From Clostridia bacterium (GTDB taxonomy: Bacteria > Bacillota > Clostridia > Christensenellales > CAAEEZ01), in NCBI GenBank assembly GCA_900755035.1, contig CAAEEZ010000001.1, positions 1 to 64,000 on the forward strand: DNA of 64,000 bases. The letters are read 5' to 3'. Positions 47,899 to 56,861 of this stretch are shown here, piece after piece. The notes beneath the pieces are model-generated. The model did no database searches, was not told the origin of the DNA, and was given only the letters and a program-made list of their open reading frames with translations. Position 1 is the stretch's first letter, and each line of letters opens with the position of its first letter. Both the position numbers and the translations under genes were made by a program.

Positions 47899-49323
47899 AT
47901 GGAAAGGACGATAGAAAAGTTAAAGGAAAGTTTTGGATATTCAACCGACGTTAAATTTAGGAAAATTCAGGTAGGTAGCGCCGTTGTCGTAGTTTGCTAT
48001 ATAGATGGATTTAGCGACAAAATACTTATGGAGCAGTGTTTGTTCGTTCCACTAGTAAAGGTGCATAATTGCGAGGAAATAACTCTTTCGTTTTTGCAAC
48101 AAACTTTGCCGTATATTGAAAAAATAGAAGAAGTAACTGATTACGACGAAGTTTTGTCCATAATCGCGGACGGCGACGTAGTGTTACTTTCAGGGGAAAA
48201 ATACTATTCGCTGTCTTTCAAAAGTTATCCCGTAAGAAGTATCAGCGAGCCACAAACTTCTATGGTGGTAAAAGGTCCAAGAGAAGGCTTTATCGAGGAT
48301 ATGAAACTAAATACCGTACTTTTAAGGCGCAAACTTAGGACGGAAAAATTTGCGGTAAAGTACTTGAAGGTGGGTAGATACACGAAAACTTCCGTTGCAG
48401 TTTGCTATATTAACGGGATAGTGAACGATAAGTTAGTAGAAACTATCGTTGAAAAAATTGAAAAGATAGATATAGACGGCGTGCTAGATTCTTCGTATAT
48501 CGCCAAGTTTTTAAGTGAAAATAATTACAGCGTATTCAAGCAGGAAGGCACTAGCGAAAAGCCCGATATAGTAGCATCAAAACTACTTGAAGGTAAGGTG
48601 GCGATAGTAGTAGACGGCTCGCCGATAGTGCTTACTTACCCTTATGCGCTAATAGAGGATTTGCAGGATAGCCACGACTATATTACTAGGTCGTCAAGGG
48701 CAACTATGCTACGAATACTTAGGCTTTTTGCCGTAGTGCTAGCCGTGTTTTTGCCGTGCAGTTACGTGGTTATGCAGGAGTTCCATTACGAGATTTTCCC
48801 CGCAAAACTTTTAGAAAGCGTAGCGTCGGCTACTCAAAGCATACCGTTTACGCCGTCCGTTGAAATGCTGTTTATAATACTTTTGTTCGAGATACTAAAC
48901 GAGGCAAGTATCCGTATGCCAAAGTACGTGGGTATGGCGCTTGGCGTAGTGGGTGCAATAGTACTAGGTGATACGGGTGTAAAAAGTGGACTGATTAGTT
49001 CGCCTGCCGTGCTAATTGCGTCGATATCTTCGATAGGTATGTATTGCCTGCCCGATTTGGTAGGCTCAATCAGTTTGCTTAGGATAACGTTTATTCTTAT
49101 CTCAACGGTAATGGGGCTGTTCGGGTTGTTATCCGCTATCGTAGTTACGATAGGTTACGTGGCTAGAATAGAGATTTACGGCACGCCGTACCTTGCCCCT
49201 TACGCACCTAATATTAGTAGCGACCTAAAAGACGGGGTAAACAAGATGGACTTGACGGATATGTATCTAAGACCAAAAAGTTATAACAATAAAAATAAGG
49301 TTAGGTTAAAACGTGGGAAATAA
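47899..49323 (+). CDS. gerAA: Spore germination receptor subunit A (GerA family)
   Basis: 474 aa from ATG 47899, supported by GAGGG upstream; an in-frame GTG at 47875 has no ribosome site. The N-terminal cytoplasmic GerA domain includes VVKGPREGFIEDMKLNTVLLRRKL, followed by TM segments in 280-440. The protein is in the spore inner membrane and with GerAB and GerAC senses germinants. Overlaps gerAB by 11 nt. Confidence 0.9.
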   Translation: MERTIEKLKESFGYSTDVKFRKIQVGSAVVVVCYIDGFSDKILMEQCLFVPLVKVHNCEEITLSFLQQTLPYIEKIEEVTDYDEVLSIIADGDVVLLSGEKYYSLSFKSYPVRSISEPQTSMVVKGPREGFIEDMKLNTVLLRRKLRTEKFAVKYLKVGRYTKTSVAVCYINGIVNDKLVETIVEKIEKIDIDGVLDSSYIAKFLSENNYSVFKQEGTSEKPDIVASKLLEGKVAIVVDGSPIVLTYPYALIEDLQDSHDYITRSSRATMLRILRLFAVVLAVFLPCSYVVMQEFHYEIFPAKLLESVASATQSIPFTPSVEMLFIILLFEILNEASIRMPKYVGMALGVVGAIVLGDTGVKSGLISSPAVLIASISSIGMYCLPDLVGSISLLRITFILISTVMGLFGLLSAIVVTIGYVARIEIYGTPYLAPYAPNISSDLKDGVNKMDLTDMYLRPKSYNNKNKVRLKRGK

Positions 49324-50371
49324 AATATCTTCGTCGCAATTTTGGCTACTTGCTACGACTATGACGATTACTTTCAAACTTAATAATTTTGCAAGCCTTA
49401 TCTACGAAGGGTACAATACTACCACGGTGGTGGTTTTCGCAGGGTATTGTCTTTTCGATTTTTTTGTTGCGCTTGGTATATATCGCCTTGCAAAACGAGA
49501 TTTTTTTAGTCTACTTACCACTAAACGCAGGCTAGTATTGTCGTTACTTTTAACGGCTTTTTACGTTATAAAAATGCTGGCGAATTTGTCTATGCAAGTG
49601 GCGTTTTGCAAAAACTATCTAGTTACAGAGATGCCCGTGTGGCTTATTTACCTAATAGCCTTAGTTACTGCCGTGATGCTAAGTAAATTCAAAATGAATA
49701 GCCTAGCTAGAACAAACGAAATAACTTTGCCGATAGTTGCCTTTATGTTACTTATCAATATGGTTTTTTTAAGGGTGGAAACAAACTTCGATTATTTGTC
49801 GCCACTTTTTTCTAAGTACAACGCAGGCTACAACGGAGCGTTTAGGTATTTTGCGTGGTCGCTTGATTCCTTGCCGTTACTAACCTGCAAAGTAGAGGAT
49901 AGAAAGGATAACAAAGAAAAGAAAGCGGGGCAAATTGCGTATTTTTTCGGTATGGCGTTTGCCTTAACGCTCGTGGTTGTAGGGCAGGCAATATACGGTG
50001 GAGCGTTTAAGGACGTTGATAACCTGTACGTCAAGATAGGCGTATTCAACGATTACGGTTTGCAACTTGGTAGGTTGGATTGGATAGGTATAATTTGCTG
50101 GCAAATATGCGCAGTCGTTACCGTTGGTGCGCAGGCAAGTGCGGTTAGAAGCAGTGTAAATCTATTTTTCAAATCCAAAAAAGTGCCGTACCTAGTGTTT
50201 TTAGGGGTATACGTTTTGCTAGCTATTTATTTCGTAGAGCAAAAAACTACTACGGCTTTTACGTTAAATTACTTGGGATACGTATGCTTTTTTACGGCAA
50301 CGATAGCCTTTCTACTGATGATAGTTGCAAAGCTAAGGGGTAATTATGGTAAAAAAGATATTAAAGAATAA
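49313..50371 (+). CDS. gerAB: Spore germination permease subunit B (GerAB/APC fold)
   Basis: 352 aa hydrophobic protein with about 10 TM helices of the amino acid/polyamine/organocation type. In the Ger receptor it forms the germinant-binding subunit. Overlaps gerAA by 11 nt and gerAC by 26 nt, indicating strong translational coupling. Confidence 0.85.
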   Translation: MGNKISSSQFWLLATTMTITFKLNNFASLIYEGYNTTTVVVFAGYCLFDFFVALGIYRLAKRDFFSLLTTKRRLVLSLLLTAFYVIKMLANLSMQVAFCKNYLVTEMPVWLIYLIALVTAVMLSKFKMNSLARTNEITLPIVAFMLLINMVFLRVETNFDYLSPLFSKYNAGYNGAFRYFAWSLDSLPLLTCKVEDRKDNKEKKAGQIAYFFGMAFALTLVVVGQAIYGGAFKDVDNLYVKIGVFNDYGLQLGRLDWIGIICWQICAVVTVGAQASAVRSSVNLFFKSKKVPYLVFLGVYVLLAIYFVEQKTTTAFTLNYLGYVCFFTATIAFLLMIVAKLRGNYGKKDIKE

Positions 50372-51446
50372 ATTTTTTATACTGTTCGTAGCGTTGATAA
50401 TACTAGTGGTTACGGCAAGATTTTCACCTGCGTATTCCCTTAATTCTAGGCTAATTGCACTAGCGATAGGGCTTGAAAAAGAGGGGCAAAATATAGTAGT
50501 TACGGTAGAGGCAATAAAACCCGATAAGGACAAAACGGGGTATCAAACTTTTTCGGGCAAGGGGCTTACGATAAGTGCTGCTATTGGCGAAATCGAGGCA
50601 AATAGTGGCAAAAAAATGTCGCTTGCGCAGTGCGAAATAGTGTATTTGTCTAGGGAAATTATAGAGCAAAACAAAATATCCTATTACGAAACCAAAGCGC
50701 TAAAAGAACTGCCGGAACTTGCCGTAAACGTGTGTTGCGATAGCCCGAAGGAGATAATAGGAAAGAAAATAAATAAGGAAAATCATAGTTTTTCAGTTGG
50801 CAATACAATAAGAGAAAACCAAACGAATTTAACCACGTTAGAAGTAAATAACAAGGACGTTGGGCGTGATTATTTATCGGGACTAGGCACAGTGGTAATG
50901 CCCAAAATAGAGGTAACAGAGGGCGAAAACGGAATAGATTTAGTAATGGAAAAAGCCGTGGCGTTTAATAAATACACGTTAGTAGACCTTGATAGAGAGG
51001 AGTATATTGCTTACCTATTGCTTATGGCAAAAAGCAAAAATTCCAAGGGGGACATAAAGGTTACGCTAGGTGGTACTAACGGCGCAAGCGTCAAGGTAGA
51101 TAAGGTAAGAACGAATAGAAGTTATGAAATTATAAACGGTAATTATATAGCAAAATACGAGGTTTATATTGATTATTTATACAATGAAACCTTTATCGTG
51201 TCAAATGAGGCGGAAAACGAAAACAAACGTAAACTAACGGAGAGTGACGAAAAAACGATTGAAAACGCCGTTAGCCTATGGGTTAATAAACTTGTAAATA
51301 GGCCTACGACAAACGACATAGATACGCTAAGAATATACGATAAATTTAGGGCAAAATATCAAAACGTCGTATATAACGACGTAGATTTTATGAAAAAGTT
51401 AGTCGTAAGTGCAAAGGTCAATCTCGTAAAAAAAACGGAGAAGTAG
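50346..51446 (+). CDS. gerAC: Spore germination subunit C (GerAC-like) without lipobox
   Basis: 366 aa. The Ger(x)C family layout is seen: N-terminal hydrophobic segment (residues 8-25), ALAIGLEKEG, SLAQCEIVYLSREI and the C-terminal domain with VVMPKIEVTEGENG. GerAC proteins are normally lipoproteins with a Cys right after the signal. Here there is no Cys in the first 90 or so residues; the anchor is therefore probably an uncleaved TM helix. Third gene of the gerA operon. Confidence 0.8.
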   Translation: MVKKILKNKFFILFVALIILVVTARFSPAYSLNSRLIALAIGLEKEGQNIVVTVEAIKPDKDKTGYQTFSGKGLTISAAIGEIEANSGKKMSLAQCEIVYLSREIIEQNKISYYETKALKELPELAVNVCCDSPKEIIGKKINKENHSFSVGNTIRENQTNLTTLEVNNKDVGRDYLSGLGTVVMPKIEVTEGENGIDLVMEKAVAFNKYTLVDLDREEYIAYLLLMAKSKNSKGDIKVTLGGTNGASVKVDKVRTNRSYEIINGNYIAKYEVYIDYLYNETFIVSNEAENENKRKLTESDEKTIENAVSLWVNKLVNRPTTNDIDTLRIYDKFRAKYQNVVYNDVDFMKKLVVSAKVNLVKKTEK

Positions 51447-51908
51447 TTACGTTAGCGGTGATATTATAGAAAAAATTTGTAGTTGTAGAGTTATTACTTT
51501 TTCCAAGTTTTTTCTTGCGTTAGGGTAAGCGTTTTCGCAAAGCAAATCGTTTACGCTTTTTAGTATTTTGTAATTAGCGTCGTAAAAAACCGAAGCATAA
51601 TAATTAGGCTGAACGTTCCTATCGTAGTTACACGGAGAAACGATTAGCGATAATATTTCGTTAGCGTTTTCAAATATTTGTTGAATAAGACAAAGCGAGA
51701 AGTTAACCTCTTCGCTACTTCGCCTTTTATATAGATATAGCAAAAAATCTTTCTCTTGCTCAACGGCGTTAAGTAGGGTGCGCATTGAGTAAGTAAAAGA
51801 CGTGCTGGTATTAGACAAAGTACGTACTTTTGATTGGCTGAGTTTTTTTTGATATTCTTCGTTTAGTTTTTTTATTGTTAAGTCGTCTGCAATTTGAAAA
51901 TCGTCCAT
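51447..51908 (-). CDS. Hypothetical protein
   Basis: 153 aa, no domain recognised, alpha-helical. It starts after GAGG and is transcribed convergent to gerAC; its stop directly abuts the gerAC stop (51446/51447). No signal peptide or TM. Possibly sporulation-linked by position, but nothing in the sequence shows this. Confidence 0.55.
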   Translation of the reverse strand: MDDFQIADDLTIKKLNEEYQKKLSQSKVRTLSNTSTSFTYSMRTLLNAVEQEKDFLLYLYKRRSSEEVNFSLCLIQQIFENANEILSLIVSPCNYDRNVQPNYYASVFYDANYKILKSVNDLLCENAYPNARKNLEKVITLQLQIFSIISPLT

Positions 51909-51995
51909 AATATACCTCGCCTAAGTATATGCGCCTTACTGAAAAAATGTGATTAAACGAGAAAAATAAAAGAAAAAAGTGTCTTAGTAAAAGTG

Positions 51996-52024
51996 TTTAC
52001 AAAAAAATAAATAACAAGTATAAT
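51996..52024 (+). promoter_or_regulatory. Sigma-A promoter giving a leaderless transcript
   Basis: TTTACA (51996-52001), 17-nt spacer, TATAAT (52019-52024). The expected start, about 7 nt on, is the A of ATG 52031; no Shine-Dalgarno is present. Confidence 0.62.
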
Positions 52025-52030
52025 GTTAGT

Positions 52031-53692
52031 ATGATAGAAAAGAACGAAATTTTATCGCCTACAAAGTTATGGCAAGATTTTAACCCCGTTGCAGGTGACA
52101 GCGAAATATCTATTACGAGTATGTCAACAAGTAACGGCAAAATTACCACCGAACTAATGTTTACGGCAAAAGAGGTGGAAGACGGCAAAATCAGGGCGTA
52201 TCTAAAAATCGTACAAAGTGAGAATACGGGCGAAAATCCTCCCGTTATACTTATTATCCCCGGCGTAAAGGGAATGCCTGATGACACGATTATAAACAAA
52301 GTCGTGGACGGCGGGTTCGTTTTTGCTACGTTTGAATATGCAGGCATAGGCGACAAAAGGGCGGAATATACGGCGTCTACCTATTACGGTAATTTCGACG
52401 CTATTGAAAATATTATCGAAGTAAACAAGAGCGCAAAAAATACTTGTTGGTATTTGTGGGCAACTATCGCCCGCAAGGCAATCACCGTACTAACGGAGCA
52501 ACTTGCAAACCCTAGAATATGCCTAATAGGCGAAAACATAGGCGCAAACGTAGGCTGGATTGTAGCAGGAATGGACGCTAGGGTGGATTGTTTCGTGCCT
52601 ATAAACGGCAGTGGTTATATTGAAACTATGGCAGAGTACTACAAGCCCGTAATTTCTAGCGATTATCCTACTTCGTGGCTAGCAGGGCTTGCTATGCAAG
52701 CGTACGCAAAGCACGTTACATGCCCTGTATTTTACGTAGGCGGTAGTAACAATAGGTATAGCGATATAGACAAAGCACAAGATATTTTGGCAATTTGTTC
52801 GTCGTTAAATAAGCACGCATCTATATGCCAAAATGCCGAGGATAAAATCACGACCGAAGCGTTTGATAGCATAAAATTGTGGCTAGATATGTTTTTTACA
52901 GGCGAGCAAGAGTTCGTTAAGGATACCGAGATAGGTTTTAAGGTAAGTGGTGAAAAACTATACCTTACTGCAAATACTACCGACGAAAACGTCGTGAATG
53001 TACGCTTTTTCGTTGCTAAAAAGGAAAATAATCCAAGCATAAGAGAATGGAATAAAATGTCGCAAGTAACGGCGTTAAGTAGTGGCGAATATCTAGTGCC
53101 GTTAGAGGTAGATAGCCTTGACGATAGGATATACTGCTTTGCAAATACTTACTATAAGAACGGTTTGGTTTTAAGTAGCCGTCTTGTAAACTTTTTGCCT
53201 AGCGAGTGCGACGAGCCTATTGCACTTGCTCAACAAAAAACTCCGCCTAGGATTATTTACAATACTTCTATGGGTAGGTATTTCTTCTATGGTGATAATG
53301 GAGATTTTACTTTTGATAGAAGCAAGATCGTAAAAAGAGCAGGGGCTTACGGCGTGCTTGGAATAGGGCTTGAAGGCGGTGGCAATCTATACACCTATAA
53401 GGTGGGTGCAGAAAAATATAGAGAGAGCGTAAACGCAACGTTGCAAATGGACGCCTACGCTAGCAAGGATACCACCATTGAAATCGTGGTATACAATTTG
53501 GAAGATGGCGACCTTATGCCGTATAAAGTGTCTGTATTTTTGGCAAATTGCGATAGTTGGCAACAAATTAAACTGACTTCGCAGGACTTCAAAAATTACG
53601 AGATGATATCCCTAGATAGTTTTAAGGATATTAAGAAGATAGAATTAAAGAATATTGGCGAAGTTATTTTTAACAATATGATTTGGGTATAA
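52031..53692 (+). CDS. Alpha/beta-hydrolase-like protein with altered nucleophile elbow
   Basis: 553 aa. Residues 60-300 have the alpha/beta-hydrolase pattern (VILIIPGVKG; TFEYAGIGDKR; nucleophile-elbow position CLIGENIGAN; PVFYVGG). The elbow reads G-E-N-I-G with Asn169 where Ser is usual, so classic esterase activity is unlikely. Residues about 300-553 form a beta-rich C-terminal region that I cannot name, possibly carbohydrate-binding-like. No signal peptide. It starts at its own promoter and is followed 1 nt later by the DUF951 gene. Confidence 0.65.
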   Translation: MIEKNEILSPTKLWQDFNPVAGDSEISITSMSTSNGKITTELMFTAKEVEDGKIRAYLKIVQSENTGENPPVILIIPGVKGMPDDTIINKVVDGGFVFATFEYAGIGDKRAEYTASTYYGNFDAIENIIEVNKSAKNTCWYLWATIARKAITVLTEQLANPRICLIGENIGANVGWIVAGMDARVDCFVPINGSGYIETMAEYYKPVISSDYPTSWLAGLAMQAYAKHVTCPVFYVGGSNNRYSDIDKAQDILAICSSLNKHASICQNAEDKITTEAFDSIKLWLDMFFTGEQEFVKDTEIGFKVSGEKLYLTANTTDENVVNVRFFVAKKENNPSIREWNKMSQVTALSSGEYLVPLEVDSLDDRIYCFANTYYKNGLVLSSRLVNFLPSECDEPIALAQQKTPPRIIYNTSMGRYFFYGDNGDFTFDRSKIVKRAGAYGVLGIGLEGGGNLYTYKVGAEKYRESVNATLQMDAYASKDTTIEIVVYNLEDGDLMPYKVSVFLANCDSWQQIKLTSQDFKNYEMISLDSFKDIKKIELKNIGEVIFNNMIWV

Positions 53693-53693
53693 T

Positions 53694-53885
53694 ATGTATC
53701 AAATAAACGACGAACTAACCACGAAAAAACCACACGCTTGTGGTGGAAACGAGTGGATTGTCATAAGAAACGGTGCAGACTATAAATTGATGTGCAAAAA
53801 ATGTGGCAGGATAATTATGGTGGACAGCACCAAAATTGACAAGATGGTGAAAAAAGCGACAAAAGCCGATGAAACAGAAAATTAA
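53694..53885 (+). CDS. DUF951 family zinc-ribbon-like protein
   Basis: 63 aa. Typical of DUF951: KKPHACGGNEW, then IRNGADYKLMCKKCGRIIM, with Cys in CGG and CxxC giving a likely zinc site. Conserved in Bacillota, function unproven. It overlaps lepB by 17 nt. Confidence 0.82.
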   Translation: MYQINDELTTKKPHACGGNEWIVIRNGADYKLMCKKCGRIIMVDSTKIDKMVKKATKADETEN

Positions 53886-54411
53886 CGATTTAAGAAACCG
53901 CATTTCATACGGCTGGATTATACTTGCCGTCGTTTTGATAATTGCGCTTATATGTATATTTTGCATCTTCGACTCGGTTGCCGTGATTGGTAACTCTATG
54001 TTGCCAAACTTCGTGGGTGGCAAGGTGAACGGCGACGTAATAGCAGTGCGTGGCGATAAGGTAATTATATCCAAAATATACGGTATAGAGCGTGGCGACG
54101 TGATAGTATTCAATAGCACCGAATTAAACGAGAGCCTTATTAAGCGAGTAATAGGCGTTGAGGGCGATACCGTCGAGATAAAAAATAATCAGTTGTATCT
54201 AAACGGCGCAAAGGTAAACGAAACTTATATAAAAGAGCCTATGACGTCTATAAGTGGCGTGTGGAAGGTGGGCAAAAACGAAGTGTTCGTGCTTGGCGAT
54301 AATCGAAACAACAGCGAAGATAGCCGATACTTTGGTTGCGTTAGTACCAAAAATATCCAAGGTGAAGTGGTTATTCGTGTGTCTGCCGACGGCAAAATTT
54401 ACTTTATCTAA
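53869..54411 (+). CDS. lepB: Type I signal peptidase
   Basis: 180 aa. N-terminal TM at about 15-36, catalytic Ser43 in GNSMLPN, catalytic Lys92 in IKRVIGVEGD, and the conserved C-terminal box GDNRNNSEDSR. It cleaves signal peptides outside the membrane. A single-TM Gram-positive type. Its start lies inside the DUF951 gene. A terminator follows at 54441. Confidence 0.92.
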   Translation: MKQKINDLRNRISYGWIILAVVLIIALICIFCIFDSVAVIGNSMLPNFVGGKVNGDVIAVRGDKVIISKIYGIERGDVIVFNSTELNESLIKRVIGVEGDTVEIKNNQLYLNGAKVNETYIKEPMTSISGVWKVGKNEVFVLGDNRNNSEDSRYFGCVSTKNIQGEVVIRVSADGKIYFI

Positions 54412-54440
54412 TCGACAAAAATAGTACTAAAATGGTAACA

Positions 54441-54487
54441 TAACCTTTTGTTTTTTGTTTTAACGACAAAGACGAAAGGTTTTTTTG
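54441..54487 (+). terminator. Probable terminator after lepB
   Basis: AACCTTT near 54442 pairs with AAAGGTT near 54475, plus an inner TTTGT/ACAAA; a T-run follows. The loop is AT-rich, so the stem is weaker than the others listed. Confidence 0.6.
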
Positions 54488-54528
54488 TTTGCCTTTTACT
54501 ATACTTTTTCCATATTTAGAGGAAAAGT

Positions 54529-56799
54529 ATGAAGAAAATAAAAATAACCAAACAAAGTTATAAAATAATAGCAAAATATCTAGTGTACGTAGCGTTATTC
54601 GTGCTACTAGAGAACGCCAAAATAGATAAGTACGCTCCTTTTGGCTTGGGGCTATTCGTTGCTCTTACGTATAGTAGGCAAAATTTATTATTCGTAGCGT
54701 TTACCTACGTGCTAAGTAATATTGCGTTTTCGCCAACTATTGAAACGACCGTAACCGTGATTACGCCTGCTTTAATCATTACGGGGGCGTATTTTATTCA
54801 TAGTAAACTAAAATACCCTATTAACGTAACGTTTATAAATATTTACGCTTTTTTGTCCTCGCTAGTAATATTGGCGTTTTGTGAATTTGATGGATATTTA
54901 AGGGCAATCGTAGCTATTATACTAGGGCAAGTGTTTACCTATTCGGCAACTATGGTAAGTTACACTGTTTTAATTCGTGGGCTAAAATACAAGTTTAACG
55001 GCGACGAAATTGCTTCGCTTGGAGTGGTGCTAGGCGTACTATCGCTTGCCTTGTATTCGGTAGATATTTACGGGTTTAATCTATTTTTCTTAGTTGCGCC
55101 TTTCGTGGTGCTGTTAGCAGGCTATTTTACAAGTGGCGTTACTTTATCGGTAGCAATAATAATGGGGCTAGGCGTAACGCTGAAAACGGGGGATATAGCG
55201 TATCCTGCCATAACTGCTCTTTGGGGGCTTGCCGTTTGTTTTTTCAAAAGGTTATCTTACGCTCAGGCAATAGCGTTATTACTAATAGACGTACTACTAG
55301 GCACTTATTTTACAGCGTATCCTACCTACGATTTACTGCACGTAGTAGCCGTTAGCGTAGGTGCGCTTGCGTTTATACTTATGCCAAAAAAATTGCGTGG
55401 TTATATAACGTCTAATTTGTCCGCTTCGTCTGGCGGAATAGCGTCGAAAAATATGATAAATAGAAGTAGAAGCGAAGTGAGTAATAAATTGTCGTTTATT
55501 TCTAACGTGTTTTACGATATGAATCACATACTTTCAGGTAGTTATAAACAAGAAAAAAATATAGAAGAAAAGAGCAAAATTATAGCAAAAAATATAGTAA
55601 ATAGGGTTTGCTACGGCTGTGAAAAGAAAGGCGAGTGTATTAAAATAACCGACGAACTGCCGTCGCTATTTGAAAAAATGACGTACAGTTGTCTAAAACG
55701 AGGCAAGGCAACCATTTTGGATATTCCTCCGTTTATAGCAAGTAGGTGCGATAATAACTTGGTACTTAGCGTGATAAAAGAAGAGATGCAAAGTTTTCAA
55801 AAAAAGGAAGACGAAGATAAAAATAAAAATAAAGTAACTAAAACGCTTGCCGAACAAATGAAGGGAATGAGCGAGATTTTCGGGGATATTGCAGGCGAAA
55901 TAAACAAAAACGTTAGGTTTGACCAAAATACCGAACAAAGAATAATAGACGAACTGATGTTGCATAACGTGGTGTGTAGCGAAGCAATCGTGTACGAGGA
56001 CAAGGAGAAAAAAGAAGTAACGCTTGTGGTTAGGGAAGTGGATATGGGCAAAAAAATAATTGCGAAGGTGGTTAGTAAACTGCTGAAAAAGAAAATGATT
56101 GTAAAAATGAATAGCGTAAAAAAAGTAACGGGCGGGTGCTATATGCAACTTATTCAGCAACCTAATTACGACGTCGTGTTTGGTGAAACGGGGCAGAATA
56201 GAGATAACAATTTTGTTAGTGGAGATAGCGCCCTAGTCAAGAAGATTAGCGACGATAAAGTAGTAGTTGCCCTGTCGGACGGTATGGGCAGTGGTAAAAG
56301 AGCAAATGAAAAATCTCTAACGGCGCTGTCTATGATAGAAAGTTTTTACGAGGCAGGGTTTAACAGCGAAGTAATTTTATCAATGGTGAACAAACTGCTT
56401 GCCCTGTCCTCCGACGAGGATTACGCCACCTTAGATATATGCGTTTTAGATTTGCTAACGGGTAGGGCGGACTTTATCAAAATGGGGGCGACGGACGGCA
56501 TTGTAAAAAGGAAGGATAATTGCGAAATAGTTAGTAGCAACGGCCTGCCGATAGGAATACTAGACGAAATAAAAATAAACGTCGAAAGTAAAACGCTATC
56601 GCACGGGGATATGGTTGTCGTAGTTAGCGACGGAATAACCGACGTATTAGGGCAGGAAACGCTGTACGATTTAGTACAAAACAGCGCTACGAATAATCCA
56701 CAAATACTTGCCGACGAAATAACTAATCTTGCCTATCAAAAGGGGGCAACCGACGACGCTACCGCTGTGGTAGTAAGGCTATACGGCAAGGTGGCGTAA
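54529..56799 (+). CDS. spoIIE: Stage II sporulation protein E, PP2C phosphatase
   Basis: 756 aa. About ten N-terminal TM segments (residues 15-300), a Cys-containing central region (CYGCEKKGEC near 365), and a C-terminal PP2C/SpoIIE phosphatase domain (VVALSDGMGSG near 580, GATDGIV, VSDGITDVLGQE, GATDDATAVVV). It dephosphorylates SpoIIAA to activate sigma-F in the forespore. This is strong evidence that the organism forms endospores. AGAGG precedes the start. Confidence 0.93.
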   Translation: MKKIKITKQSYKIIAKYLVYVALFVLLENAKIDKYAPFGLGLFVALTYSRQNLLFVAFTYVLSNIAFSPTIETTVTVITPALIITGAYFIHSKLKYPINVTFINIYAFLSSLVILAFCEFDGYLRAIVAIILGQVFTYSATMVSYTVLIRGLKYKFNGDEIASLGVVLGVLSLALYSVDIYGFNLFFLVAPFVVLLAGYFTSGVTLSVAIIMGLGVTLKTGDIAYPAITALWGLAVCFFKRLSYAQAIALLLIDVLLGTYFTAYPTYDLLHVVAVSVGALAFILMPKKLRGYITSNLSASSGGIASKNMINRSRSEVSNKLSFISNVFYDMNHILSGSYKQEKNIEEKSKIIAKNIVNRVCYGCEKKGECIKITDELPSLFEKMTYSCLKRGKATILDIPPFIASRCDNNLVLSVIKEEMQSFQKKEDEDKNKNKVTKTLAEQMKGMSEIFGDIAGEINKNVRFDQNTEQRIIDELMLHNVVCSEAIVYEDKEKKEVTLVVREVDMGKKIIAKVVSKLLKKKMIVKMNSVKKVTGGCYMQLIQQPNYDVVFGETGQNRDNNFVSGDSALVKKISDDKVVVALSDGMGSGKRANEKSLTALSMIESFYEAGFNSEVILSMVNKLLALSSDEDYATLDICVLDLLTGRADFIKMGATDGIVKRKDNCEIVSSNGLPIGILDEIKINVESKTLSHGDMVVVVSDGITDVLGQETLYDLVQNSATNNPQILADEITNLAYQKGATDDATAVVVRLYGKVA

Positions 56800-56826
56800 A
56801 AGGAGAGTATTATAGCCTTAAAAGTG

Positions 56827-56855
56827 TTGCATTTAAGATAAATATATAATATAAT
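56827..56855 (+). promoter_or_regulatory. Sigma-A promoter giving a leaderless tilS transcript
   Basis: TTGCAT (56827-56832), 17-nt spacer, TATAAT (56850-56855), with tilS ATG at 56862 only 6 nt beyond the -10 box and no Shine-Dalgarno. Confidence 0.62.
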
Positions 56856-56861
56856 TTAGAG

